Shown here: positions 11,108 to 22,500 of the stretch, one piece after another
Numbering within the stretch: the stretch's first letter is position 1
Layout of the letters: the number at the start of each line of letters is the position of its first letter
From: Anaeramoeba flamelloides
Taxonomy: Eukaryota > Metamonada > Anaeramoebidae
Direction: 5' to 3'
DNA: 64,000 bases
NCBI GenBank assembly: GCA_027625915.1
Contig: JANTQA010000015.1
Span: 10,507,001-10,571,000, forward strand
Notes under the pieces: generated by a model
Database searches by the model: none
Seen by the model: the letters and a program-made list of their open reading frames with translations, nothing else
Told to the model about the DNA's origin: nothing
Program-made: the position numbers and the translations under genes

Positions 11108-13510
11108 TCATTTTTCTGTCGTTTTTAAAAGAATCTCGTTGTGCTTTCTTTTTCTAGTTTTTAAAATCAATTCACATTTTTCGCCATTGATTTTGTTCTT
11201 GTAATTATCATTATCATTCTTATTATAATTTTTAATTTTAATTATTTTTTTCATTTTTCTATTTTTGTTTTGCTTTTTGGATTTCCCATTTTTCTTTTGA
11301 TCATTTTTTTTTTTCATTTTTTCCTTTCCTTTTCTTTTTTTCTTTGTCTTTTCTTTTTCCTTTTCTCTTTCTTTATATTCCTTTCCGTTCTTTTTCTTTT
11401 TCTTTTTCTTTTTCTTTTTCCTTTTCTTTTTCTCTTTTTCTTTTTCTTTTTCCTTCCCCTTTCTTTTTTTTTTTTCTTTCCCTTCTTTTTCTTTTTCTTT
11501 TCCTTTTTCCTTTTCCTTTTTCCTTTCTTTATTTTCCTTTCCCTTCTTTTCCTTTTTCCTTTCTTTATTTTCCTTTCCCTTCTTTTCCTTTTTCCTTTTC
11601 TTTTTCTCTTTCTCTTTCTCTTTTTCTTTTTCCTTGTGTTTTTCTTTCCTTTTCTTTTTCTTTTCGTTTTCCTTTTCTTTTTTCTTTTTCCTTTCTTTAT
11701 TTTCCTTTCCCTTCTTTTTCTTTTTCTTTTCCTTTTTCCTTTTCTTTTTCTCTTTCTCTTTCTCTTTCTCTTTTTCCTTGTGTTTTTCTTTCCAATTCTT
11801 TGTCTTTTCTTTCCCCTTTTCTTTCTTGTTATTTCCTTTCCCCTTTTTGATATTATTGTTAATAATTATAACTCTCTTTGGAGATTTAATTTGATTACTA
11901 CCACCATTATTATTTTTTTTTAATCTTTTTTTCATCATGGAAAAAAAAGAATCGATTCGTGGTTGAACTGGTGCCTTGTACGCTTTTAAAATTCTATTTA
12001 TCCCCTTGTTTACCCGAATGGGCGAAAAATTTTTCTCTTCACATAAAAATTGTTGAAGCGCTTCTTGGTTCGGTTTTTGAAACTTAATTAGATTTTTGGT
12101 TTCCGTGGGTATTGTTGTTGTAAAATACTCTTTTTTTCTTGACTTCCAATTGAAATCTGGTGGTATGCTGAATTGAGATGCTTTTTTCTTAATCTTCTTC
12201 ATCACCTTTTTCAATTTCCCATGCTCTTCTAATAATTTCATCGCCCTTTTGGATCCAAGCCCGTGGATAGATTGATCATCAATTCCAGAGAGGATACAAA
12301 ACTCAACAAATCTTTTTTGGTTCATTTCAAGATCCTCCAGAATTTGTTTAAGTGTAATTGTCGTCACCTTTGATGACTTTTTTCTTGTTGAATAAAACAG
12401 ATTTGTAATAATCCTTGGTGCAGAATAGAGAAACGGATCAAGTTCATAGCTTCCTACAGCATGAACAATCCCTTTTTTGCACAAGATCGCGCAGCCTATG
12501 ATGGATTTGTGAGTCGTCTCAAAAACTGGCACACCCAAGAGCTTCAACAATTTTTTACATTCCTCAAGTTGCTCTTCAGTGACATGTGGGGCAATGCTAT
12601 TTGTTGATTTTTCGGGCAGTGGATCAGGATCAAAATCGCTTTCACGAAATTCGTATAAGGGCTTTAAAGCGCCCAAATCATCCAAAGAAGATCCTAAAAA
12701 CTTCTTTGGAGTAGACATTGCTTTGTTAGTTTCTTTCGTTTCTTTTGTTACTTTTTCTGAAGAGGAATTTACCCTTTCTTTTTCTTCTTCATTCATTTGA
12801 TTTTCTTTTTTTGTTTCGATGAAAATGTTTTGTTCTATTTTTATTTTTAAATCCTTGTTTTTCTTTTCATTTTCAATTTTTTCATCTTCATCTTTTGCAA
12901 TTTTCAGTTCTTCTTCGGTTTCTTTTTCTTTTTCTTTTTCTTTTACACGAACTACTTCTTTTTCTATTTCTATTTCTATTTCTATTTCTTTGTTGTTTGA
13001 ATTTGGATTTTCTTCAACTTTCTCATTTTCAATTTCTATTCCCCATTTTTCTTTTTTTATTTCTTTTTCTTTTTCTTTTTCTTTTTCATCCTCATTTTCA
13101 AATTCCTTTTCAATTTTCTGTTCTTTTTCTTTTTGTTTTTCTTTTTCATCCTCATTTTCTTCTTTTTGATCTTGTTCGTTTTTGTTTTCATTTTTACTTT
13201 CCTTTTTTCTTTTTTCTTTTTTTCCAAGATCTTCCAGACTTTCAGATCCAAAAACCCAAACTGGCTGAATTTTTAATTCTAAGAGCTTTATTGTTCTATT
13301 GTACATCCCAACAAGATGTGAAGTTATTTCACCTTTGTTATTCTTTAATGGTGTTCCTGTTTTTGGGTTGCGTATGGAAACAAGAAAACGGTAGATAGAA
13401 GGAAGGGCAGGTATTGCTATTCGTGTATTATGATACAGCGACAAAGGTGATCGCTTAATTGAATGTGGAGAATTGTTCCGTATTTGTGAAAGTAATCCTT
13501 TTATTACCAT
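11108..13510 (-). CDS. FEN1-like pseudo-nuclease with PCNA-binding motif and long K/E tail
   Basis: Single exon, 800 residues (FEN1 is about 380). Residues 1-92 match the FEN1 N-region closely: MVIKGLLSQI, IPALPSIYRFLVSIR, then GEITSHLVGMYNRTIKLLE and IQPVWVF. An acidic/lysine linker of about 215 residues follows. The internal nuclease region and helix-hairpin region cover about 310-445 (CKKLLKLLGVPVF to DDQSIHGLGSKRAMKLLEEH). A PIP box QPRIDSFF sits at 516-523, as in FEN1. Residues 540-800 are almost only K, E and R. The catalytic acids of human FEN1 map as D34 to Pro34, D86 to Gly88, E158 to Lys335, E160 to Ile337, D179 to Glu356, D181 to Asp358 and D233 to Asp411, so four are lost outright and one is changed to Glu. 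Known FEN1 uses these to bind two metal ions, so loss of nuclease activity is a strong inference. PCNA binding may remain. A bona fide FEN1 gene is expected elsewhere in the genome. Confidence 0.85.
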   Translation of the reverse strand: MVIKGLLSQIRNNSPHSIKRSPLSLYHNTRIAIPALPSIYRFLVSIRNPKTGTPLKNNKGEITSHLVGMYNRTIKLLELKIQPVWVFGSESLEDLGKKEKRKKESKNENKNEQDQKEENEDEKEKQKEKEQKIEKEFENEDEKEKEKEKEIKKEKWGIEIENEKVEENPNSNNKEIEIEIEIEKEVVRVKEKEKEKETEEELKIAKDEDEKIENEKKNKDLKIKIEQNIFIETKKENQMNEEEKERVNSSSEKVTKETKETNKAMSTPKKFLGSSLDDLGALKPLYEFRESDFDPDPLPEKSTNSIAPHVTEEQLEECKKLLKLLGVPVFETTHKSIIGCAILCKKGIVHAVGSYELDPFLYSAPRIITNLFYSTRKKSSKVTTITLKQILEDLEMNQKRFVEFCILSGIDDQSIHGLGSKRAMKLLEEHGKLKKVMKKIKKKASQFSIPPDFNWKSRKKEYFTTTIPTETKNLIKFQKPNQEALQQFLCEEKNFSPIRVNKGINRILKAYKAPVQPRIDSFFSMMKKRLKKNNNGGSNQIKSPKRVIIINNNIKKGKGNNKKEKGKEKTKNWKEKHKEKEKEKEKEKKKRKKEKKKKKKGKENKERKKKKEKENEKKKKRKEKHKEKEKEKEKEKKKRKKEKKGKENKERKKEKKGKENKERKKEKEKGKEKEKEGKEKKKRKGKEKEKEKEKKKRKKKKKKKKKKNGKEYKEREKEKEKTKKKRKGKEKMKKKNDQKKNGKSKKQNKNRKMKKIIKIKNYNKNDNDNYKNKINGEKCELILKTRKRKHNEILLKTTEK
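11300..11850 (-). repeat. Polypurine/polypyrimidine minisatellite within the FEN1-like gene
   Basis: On the plus strand this is almost pure C/T for about 550 bases. On the coding strand it is purine-only codons (AAA, GAA, AAG, GAG, AGG). A unit of about 37 bases recurs at about 11515-11552, 11553-11590 and 11688-11720 (block CTTTCTTTATTTTCC followed by TTTCCCTTCTTT), and (TTTTTC)n and (TTTCTC)n runs lie between. It encodes the KENKERKK and KEKEKEKK repeats. Such tracts change length easily and can form triplex DNA. Confidence 0.75.
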
Positions 13511-13519
13511 TCAAATAAA

Positions 13520-13905
13520 ATTCTTATCAAACAGTTCTTGTTTTGGAACTTTTAAGAAAATTTTGCAAAGTTCATTTAAAAAAATGTTTTATTCTCGTAA
13601 ATTGTCACAAATTGAAATAGTTATCTTTTTTGAAAGCTTTTAGAGTTCAATCATGGTGAGGTTTGTTTCTTTTCATGAATGGCAAGAATACAAGCTACTT
13701 TTTTTTGAGGATTAGTCGAATTTTAAGGTTAGTGAATACTATTTTTCCACCTAGTAACATATTTATACACTTAAAAGAAACTTGATGAAAGGGATCTTGC
13801 TAACTTGAAAAATTTAGGCTTTTTTTGGAAAAATTTGAGGTGGGTAAAAAAACAATTTTCCTTCCTCAAATCCAAATTATTCTCAACAAATTTTGAAGAA
13901 AAAAA
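13520..13905. other. Spacer upstream of the FEN1-like gene
   Basis: No coding region recognised. The 80-residue minus-strand frame at 13771-14013 runs through the hairpin at 13910-14008 and has no recognisable domain. Confidence 0.4.
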
Positions 13906-13909
13906 TTTC

Positions 13910-14008
13910 ATTAGGAAATTGTCACTCCACTTTCTTTTCAAGTATGTTAGAGTGTAGCGAGAGAGTACAAATATACTTGAAAAGAAAGTGGAGTGGCATT
14001 TTCTTAAT
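13910..14008. repeat. Long hairpin (36-bp stem, 27-base loop)
   Basis: The arm at 13910-13945 and its inverted copy at 13973-14008 match at 33 of 36 positions. The core CACTCCACTTTCTTTTCAAG is perfect. The loop (13946-13972) holds AGTGTAGCGAGAGAGTAC. The flanks do not show an obvious target duplication. It may be a tiny foldback element, or a hairpin that is transcribed; the sequence alone does not decide. Confidence 0.75.
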
Positions 14009-14009
14009 A

Positions 14010-17000
14010 TCAAAAAAATGGCTTTTTAGTTTTGCCTTATTTTGTTGGGTAAATTCAAAAAGTTTGTGGTCAAAAAATGATTTTCAAACAAAATCTAAAA
14101 AATCCAAAAATAGCAATATTTTGACTTTTCCTCAATTCATTGTCTTTTAAAGCTTTTTTTATGTTTGTAGTATTTTATTTCAACCCTCACAGAGCATAAA
14201 ATTCGAATATTCCTCGATATATTCTGTGACCTTACAATTTCAATACCTTTAATCTCAGAAATTTTTAATTGTGGAAATACAAAATCATTTATTATAAGAA
14301 CTGTTTTAGGATTACTACAAAAAAAGAGGAAATCTAAGTACATTATTTTACAATTTTTCATAACACTTCCAGAAAAAAATTATCTTATGTGTTTTAATTT
14401 TAAAATAATTATGAAATGTTCAAATTTTTTCTATTTTTTTTAATTTCTTCTTTCTTCATTTTAAAACAAAGTCCAATTTCAAAAATCAGAATGGTTATTG
14501 GTGTAAAAATAGAATTTCAAAACATCACATAAAACCAAAATTTCAAGTATTTGATAAATTTCCCTAATTTTAGATTTTAATTATAAACATTAGTGAAATT
14601 GAATTTTTTTGATTGTGAGTTGATAAGATTTTTTATTATTCTTGTGAAATTGAGTTTAATATTTTAGTAAAAGGTACTATTCTAGTTTTAAGAATTTCAA
14701 TTTCAGTTATCTTCATTGATAAGTGAAAAAAAATTAAAAAAAGAATTGTAAAACTACCTTTTTCACTATTTTTCGGAATTAAAATATTTATATCTATTTT
14801 TTTCAGGAATTTTAATTTGGTTTTGAAAGATAATTAATTTCTTCATTTCAACTGATTTTAAATTCCATTTTTAGTGAGGTTTCCAATTAAAAATTTTGTT
14901 GAATATTTTTTTAACATGGTTAACATATATTTACCAAACTAAAAATTAATTTTAACTTTAATAAGTGAAGATCTATTACAACTTTTGATATTTGTTCTGA
15001 AAAATAACAAATTTGATATTTATTAGTTCCTATAATAGAAATAAATGATTGAAACGTTGATCACAAGTTATTCAAATAGAATTTCAATAATAAGAAAGAA
15101 AAAAACTTCATTGATACAATAATTTTTTATATTATTCTCCACTGGAAAACATATTCAATTTAAATCTAATTTTTAATAAAAAATCCTTTTTAGTTTTTTT
15201 GAAGATCTCAAAATTTTCAATTTTTTTTTTATATATTTTTTATTAATAGATCAATCAAAAAAAACATATTAATCTGATAATATTATATATACCATTATTT
15301 TTTTTTTCACTTCCTTTTATAATTAATCATTACAGTAACTCAATTTTTTTCAGAAAAAAACAAATTCTTATTGAATTAACTAATATGGTAAAATGGTTTG
15401 ATATTTGATTTTATTAGATAAAATATTATTAGAATAATAATAATATTAATGTCAGATTTATTAGATTGAAATATTGCCTCAAAATAGAAACATTTCCCAA
15501 AATTATTCAAGTAACACAATTGTAAATATGAATGTAGTAAAAAAACCCTTACTTTTCTGATTAACTCTTTAAGAAAGAAACTCTTTATACGTTCTGGCAC
15601 CTAGTGCCCCACTCTGAGAGGTAGTTCCTAATTTTTTTTTTTTTTTTTTTTGAAAGAATTGAGCAAAATCAAAGATTTTACTCAATTCTTTCAAATTATA
15701 AAAAAAACCTTCTGACAGTGGAATACCAATTCTTAATCACAGATTGTGGAATTTTTATCTGTAATCGATAATCTTTCCATCGGGTTTTTGATCCTCGTGT
15801 GTATTCAGAATGTGGATAGTAACTATTTTGCCATGGAAATGTAAATATTATTTTTTATATATAAACCCCATTCCAAAAATTTGGACACACCCAAAGTTAC
15901 AAATAAGCAAAAAAAAAAACAAAACAATTTATTATATTTTTTCAAACCTAATATATTAATACATTTAAGTTACACAGTATTAATGTTTTAATAAGTAATC
16001 ATTTTAATCCAAATACAATAAAAAAAATATAAATAGAAAAAAAAATCTGTGGTGCAAAATGATGAAACGAGCTGAACAAAAAAGTTGTATTGGTAAATTT
16101 GTTAAATTTTTACCAACAATTGTTGATCGATCAAATGATAAGTTACCATAAACTATTTGGTTGTGCTTTCCCAATTTAACAAACTCAACACCCACTTCTC
16201 TCAAAAATAGAAAAAAAATTCCAGATCTAAAGAAACAGATTTTGTAACTGAAAAAAAAGAAAAGAAAACAAAACAAAACAAAAAAAAATTAAATAATTTG
16301 TAAAATCAAAATTAATTCCAAATTCCATTTAAAGTGTAGTATCGTTATTTTTTCAACGGTTTAAATTATGTTAAATTTTTTTGGAGTTTGGTTTATTAAT
16401 ATTTAATTTTTGAAAGAGACAAAAAGCTATCTTCCCCGTAAAAATTAAATAAAAAAACATTATATTTATATTGTTTTTCGTAAATAGAAAATGAAGAAAT
16501 CAAATAAAAAGTATAATTAAAAAATATTTTTCATTTTTTAATACTTTTAATTTTTATAAAGTTTTAATTGTAAAAAAATACATACTTTTTTAAAACTTAA
16601 AGATTGAAAAACGTCATAAAAGTTGATCGGCTTTTTAATTTAGCTAAAATAATCTGTCTAATTTTTATTTTAAGTTTATTCAATAACTTGGTAAAAAATA
16701 AAAAAAAAATATTTTAAAATGCTAAATTTTCAGAAAGTTTTACTATATCAATTCCAAACCTAATGTTATACCTAACATGTATAGAAAATTCAATTTATAT
16801 CTTCTATTAAGTTTTCTATAACAACATTTTATGGTCTCATTATATCCTATTATAAACCATGAAGTTCGTTAATAAACCAAATATTTCTACTAAATCAAAA
16901 AATTGAATTTTTTTAAATATTTAACACAAATCTATGAATTACCAAAAATTTCAAAAAATTTTCAAATTTTTTCTAGATCATCACTTTTTAAAAACCTAAA

Positions 17001-18100
17001 AATTAAAATTCAATTACAATTTAAAGTAGTATTAAATTCTATCTTCAATCTTTTTATTTTTTTTTTTTTGATTTCTGAATTTGTTTCAACAATAAACAAT
17101 AAATTATTTGTTTTATAGGTTATCATACAAGAATTTTTGTTAAAAACACCTTTGTCAAACCTTAAAATTCTTCACTTTTTTAAAATCATGGTTTTTATTT
17201 TTGGTTTTAACGGAGACAAAAAAGTCAATTTCTATGTCTGGAAAAGTTTACAATAACTTCCGAAGGTATATATCACTATTGTAAAAAAAGAAAAGTGATT
17301 AAGTAAAAAAAAATCTGAGGAAGAAATTTTTTTTTTTGAAATTTGAAAAATTAATTAAGATTATGAACCAAAAAATGAACAAATTCAGAGTAATTTAAGA
17401 ATTTAATAAGAATTAAAAGGTGGACTAAAATACCCAAACGAATAATACACATATTTAAAAATTCTCTTAATTTCAATTTCTGCAAAATTGTTTTTTTATT
17501 TTGCCTTTAAAACAAAAAACTTTATTTTTAAACAAAACCTTACCAAAAATGAAGAATGATCAATGTCATTTATATTTGACATTTTAATAGTTATTGTAAA
17601 AAAAAATAAGTTGTCATAGGCTTGATAATTTAAATATTATATTGATAGATTTGGACAGTTGATCCATTTTATTGATATTTTATGTTACGCTTTAATATTT
17701 AATCAAGAAATAGTTTCTGATTCATTGTAAAAAATCTCCCCCTATAAAGACAACACCATCTCGAAAATGATAATTTTGGAATATAAACTTTTTTAACAGT
17801 ATATCTTACTGAAAAATCAATTTTTTAAATAATATTTTCAAAAGCTGAAATTTTGAAGATATATGTTGTACTTAAAGTCTAATTTTTCCTGATTTTTATA
17901 CTTTTTTTTACTAATAAAAATGGAATTAATTTGATTTTTAAGATATTCTACTTGAAGATTCTTGATAAAATTGATATTAACAGAACGATAATTAGTTTTT
18001 GTGTTTATTCAGATGTTTCTTCTTGGGAAAAAAAGTGAAACAGGGGAAAGTTTTGCACAGTTTTTAATTGTGAACCTTAAAAGAACCTGAAAATCCAAAG
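14010..18100. other. Gene-free AT-rich stretch, about 4 kb
   Basis: No gene recognised. The region at about 14820-15340 shares short blocks with the element at 55305-55765 (GAGGTTTCCAATTAAAAA, GATCTCAAAA, GATCAATCAAA), so it may be a decayed copy. A palindromic CCAAAAATTTGG at about 15873 looks like a lone transposon end. Small open frames at 15376, 16004 and 16903 are low-complexity. Confidence 0.45.
15651..15693. repeat. Short perfect hairpin next to a poly-T run
   Basis: TGAAAGAATTGAG at 15651-15663 pairs with CTCAATTCTTTCA at 15681-15693. After one mismatch a further AAAATC/GATTTT pairing closes a 3-base loop. The outer poly-T (15632-15650) could also pair with the A-rich sequence at about 15694-15710. 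No coding context. Confidence 0.65.
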
Positions 18101-18102
18101 TA

Positions 18103-18576
18103 CAGTGGTGTAACTAACTCGTGTTATTTATTTTAACCCATTTTTAAAATTTAACTCAGGCAAATAATATTGGCTGACTGTAGAAATAAAAGAACCAAAT
18201 CAATGAGATGAAAACAGTCTATAAACAAGAAATTGGGTTCTTTAAATAAATTTTAAAAAAGAATAATGAAGATATGGAAAGATTAAAATGTAATTTTTTG
18301 ACAAAAAAATTAGCATAATTTCATTTTTGAATTTTTATAAAAAAATCATTTAATCTCAGAAATTTTGAATATAGGAAGAAATTTTTGAAACAAAATCATT
18401 AAATATAATTGAGCCATTTTGGTTAATAAAAGATCTAGCCTCTAAAGTCAATTTGGATCTGAACCAAGAATCTATTAGTGGTTTCTGGTCTTCCAATACC
18501 CAAGTCTGAAAAAAAAACTTGAACTAAATTTTGGTAATGGGTTAAATGTTGTCAACACGGGTTATTTACACCACTG
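18103..18576. mobile_element. TA-flanked MITE (family M4), Tc1/mariner-like
   Basis: It begins CAGTGGTGTAAC and ends in GTTATTTACACCACTG, with TA on both sides at 18101-18102 and 18577-18578. The terminal repeats continue inward as CGTGTTATTTATTTTAACCC on the left against GGGTTAAATGTTGTCAACAC on the right. Length is 474 bp. There is no open frame long enough for a transposase. A TA target and CAGT-type ends are standard for Tc1/mariner elements. No second copy was seen in this window. Confidence 0.8.
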
Positions 18577-18579
18577 TAA

Positions 18580-19560
18580 GATCAATGTATAAAAGAAACA
18601 AAAAAATAAATAAAGACAAAATGAAGAATTCAACACAATAAAAGTTTTTTTATACTATCTTTTAGTAGGGGTTTTTCTTCAATTAATCTTTTCCTTAAAA
18701 ATTTACTGAAAAAATTGACTATTTTTGAGGATCTCCAAAACCACTTTAACTATTTCTATAATCAAGTAGATTTTAATTTTTTTGTTAAATTGATTGAAAA
18801 TAAGATTATGGGTTATTATTTGAAGTTAATTGGTTTCTGCTTTTTATTGATTTTACTTTTCATTTTCGGTAATGTTTCCAATATAAAACAGTATTTTACT
18901 TTTTTTCACTGTTTTACGTTTTTCCTGAACGATTGCCCAGATTCTAATTCAAATTGAATTCATAAACCACTCTGAATTTGATCATTTTTTGGTTCATAAT
19001 CTTAAATTAATTTTTCAAATTTCAAAAAAAAAAAATTTTTCCTCTCAGATTGTTTAATTTATCACTTTACTTTTTTCAAAACTGAGAAAGTAATTGAGAT
19101 TAATTTTTTTTACACACAAAAGTTCCTTCGAATATGATCAAAAGAAAAAATTTAATGAATTTTATTCTTGAAACCGACCCATACTTGGTTCTATTTGAGG
19201 TTACAATTAAATAGATTTCAATTATTTTAAAAGTGATAAACAAGTTTTTACTTTTTTGGAAAATATTATTTTTTATGGTAATTGTATAAAATTAAAGACA
19301 AATGTCGAAAAGTTTTTTTTAATTACAACAGGGTTGGTTTAAAGAATATACAACACAAGGTGTATAATTTTGAAAATTGTTTAGGGATAGTTAAGAATTT
19401 AAATAAAAAAAGTTTTTTTCTCCAGTCTAAAAAGTAAGAAATTTTCGATCACCTTGTTATTCAATATAAAAAAAAACGGTAAAGTTTTTCAAAGTTTCTT
19501 TCTTGAAAAACAAATAAATTCAATCATTTTTTATCGCATATTTTTTTCTTTTTTTAAAAT
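18580..19560. other. Spacer upstream of the RasGAP giant
   Basis: AT-rich. An 80-residue open frame at 18715-18957 has a hydrophobic patch but no recognisable domain, and I do not call it a gene. No promoter motif could be identified before the ATG at 19565. Confidence 0.4.
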
Positions 19561-19564
19561 CAAA

Positions 19565-22500
19565 ATGCAGGGTTATCCAAAATTCAATTATTTCTCAACT
19601 GATAAAGAATTCTTAAATTTCAAAATTGGAGAGGTTATTGAAGTTGATCAAAGTTGTGATTTGAACAATGGATGGGTTCATGGTAAAAACAAGATGACCA
19701 ATAAAAAAGGAAAATTCCCTTGTAAGTAATTTAGTAACCAAAAAGAAAAAAAAAAACAATTATTTGCTTCCATTTCTAAAAATTCAAACCCAGCACATTT
19801 TAGCACTAAACAGTTATTGTTCTTTTACTTCTTCCTTCCTAAATTGGATTAATTTTAGTATTATACCTCAAACTAAATAAAAAAACAAATGAAATAAGTC
19901 CACCTGTTGCAAACACCAAGAATTTTGATATTTGGACCTTTAAAGTAAACAAATTGTCAATAGAAAAACAAACAAAGCATTTGGAAGAAAAGGAAAAAGG
20001 GAAAGAAATACCTAAATTTCAAGGAAAACATAAATATCACGAAAAAAAAAAGGAAAAAGTAAGACCCGAAGAAAAAGGAAAAAGTTTACATAAAGAAGAA
20101 AAAAAAAACAAAAAACACAATTACACAGTGAAAACGAGATCTATTCATGTTAGAGAAAGTGTACCAATGATGCCCTTTATCAAACAGTCCTTTGTTCATT
20201 TTTCTGAGCAAAAGGGAAAATATGAGGAAAGGTATGTAATCTTAAATGACAAAACTTTAACATTATATTTGGATGAGGAATCCTATTTGTTGAACAAACC
20301 CTTAAAGATCTTAAATTTAAAATCTTTAATTTCTGTTGAGTCGCTTGATAATAACGAATTCGATTATCATCAGAATAAACCAAATAACAATAAGAATTTA
20401 TTTGAAGAAAACCAAGAAAACTCAAAGAAACTAAAAATATTAAGTACGATTCGGAACAAAACCAAGATAATGACGTCAGTTACAAACATACCAACACAGA
20501 GGTATCGAATGCGATTATTATTTTCAACTCAATCATATTTTCTGGAAACAAAGACTTTTGAAGAATTAAATTGCTGGTCTGAGTGGTTAAATACAATTCT
20601 GTGTTTATGGAAAACCTCATCTCGAGAGCCAAATCCTGAAGACACGCAATTATTAATTGGATTATTGAAGTATTTGCAAATAACGGAAAACCAAACTCAA
20701 AAATCAAAGAAATCATTAAAAAATCTTACTTCAACAACTAATTTGAAACAAAATATTCTTGCTTCGTTTTCTCAAAAATTAGAATTAACCCAACTAATTT
20801 TACCCTCTATCAAAGAATGGATTGATTTGATTTTATTAAAATTATATTTAATTCATCATCCAATTTCGGATCCAAGATATAAATTAATGGCAATTTCTGA
20901 TCATAAGCCCACCAATACACAAGTTAATGAGCTAAAATTATCAAAGTATGATTTTGTTACAGTTATTAAAGCAAGACAAAATTTAAAGTGGATTGGTGAA
21001 TTAAGGGGAAAAGTAGGATATTTTGATCCAAAGAATTTTCAATTATTAATAATTAAAAAAAACCAAAAACAAAAACCAAAACAAGATCAAAAACAAAAAC
21101 CAAAACCAAAACAAAAACAAGATCAAAAACAAAAACAAAAAAAAAACCAAAAACCAAAACAAGATCAAAAACAAAATCAAAAACAAAAACAAACAAAGGA
21201 ACAAAAACATGAAATAAAAAAATTTACAAAGAACCCAAAAACTAATATAAAAAAGAAAACCCGAGAAAAAAAAAAAGAAAAAACCATAAAAATTCAAAAC
21301 AACATTCTTTTTAATCATAAAATGAAAGAAAATGAAACAGAAAAAGAAAAGAAATTTTGGGGAGAAAACATTCAGGAAATCACTCAAGGGATATTATCAA
21401 CCGATCCATTAAATGGATTAAAATTTAGCTGTAAAGGTTATTTATTTCGAAAAATACCAAAAAAGAGTAATAAATGGAAAAAAACATTTTGGATTTTTGA
21501 AGGTTATCAATTGTTTCAATTCCAAACTGAATTCACAAACACTCCACTACTAATTATTGATATTAGATCTATCACGTCAATTAGTGATCGAAGTAAAATT
21601 TTCAATAAAAATTTTTGTTTCCAATTAAATAGCCATGGGGAGGAATACATATTCAGTGCACTGGATCAAGAATGCTTTGAAAACTGGTTTGAAAAATTAA
21701 AGTTTTGTATTGACTGCTTATTAATGAATAACAATCAACCAATTATTGATATTGATGAAAATAAATATATTAAAAAATCAAAAGCAATTTTACAATTTTT
21801 GGATATAAAATTAAAACTTTTAAAAAAATTGATCCAAAAATTTGAAAGAAAAAAATTAAAAAAAGAAAAAAAACATAAAAAAGTATTTAAGGAAAAAACA
21901 AAAGTGGAAATTTTTGGAAACAAAGCAAAAAGATACCAAGATTATATATTATTTAATTCTTATCTCAATATCCTGGGAATATTAATTAATTTAAATTTTA
22001 ATTTGGTTTCAATAAAAAGAGCAGAAAATAAATATTTATCTATCATTGGCTGTCTCAAATTATCACATATCAAAAACATCAAATATAAAGAAATTGGAAT
22101 TACAATTAAAGAGCATTTATTTAAAATAAAGGATCAAGAGTTCATGATTAAAAAAGATCATTATCTTGAGATTCTGAAAGAAAAAAATGAAAAATATTTA
22201 AAAATCAGATATCATAAGAATATTGGATTTATTCCAAGAAATAAAATAAAAATAATTCATTTATGTAATAGAGAGAAATTCCAAAATAAGAAAAAAAATC
22301 AATGTAATTATCTATTAAATAATATTTCACTGCAAAATGAAAAAAGGCAAAAGGAAGAAGTTATTGGGATTAAGTCTTTGAGTGAAGGTGATTTTTTTTA
22401 CAAAACAAAAAATGAATTATATCAAAAATTAAAATCAAAAACATTAATTAAAATCACCAAAAATGAAGAAAAAAGCATTATTAGCAGTGTCTCCAAGGAG

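Noticed and set aside
11270-11923. Long plus-strand open frames (up to 217 residues of F, L, S, P) opposite the FEN1-like gene
   Set aside because: They are the reverse of the K/E codon tract and have no domain; the minus-strand gene explains the open frame.
12819-13398. Further plus-strand Ser/Phe-rich frames
   Set aside because: Shadows of the acidic/lysine linker of the FEN1-like protein.
15860-15920. Palindromic CCAAAAATTTGG with GACACACCC, looking like a Tc1/mariner end
   Set aside because: No inverted partner or TA-flanked second end could be found nearby.
18715-18957. 80-residue frame with a hydrophobic segment
   Set aside because: A/T-biased composition, no recognisable domain, starts without a good context; chance is sufficient.
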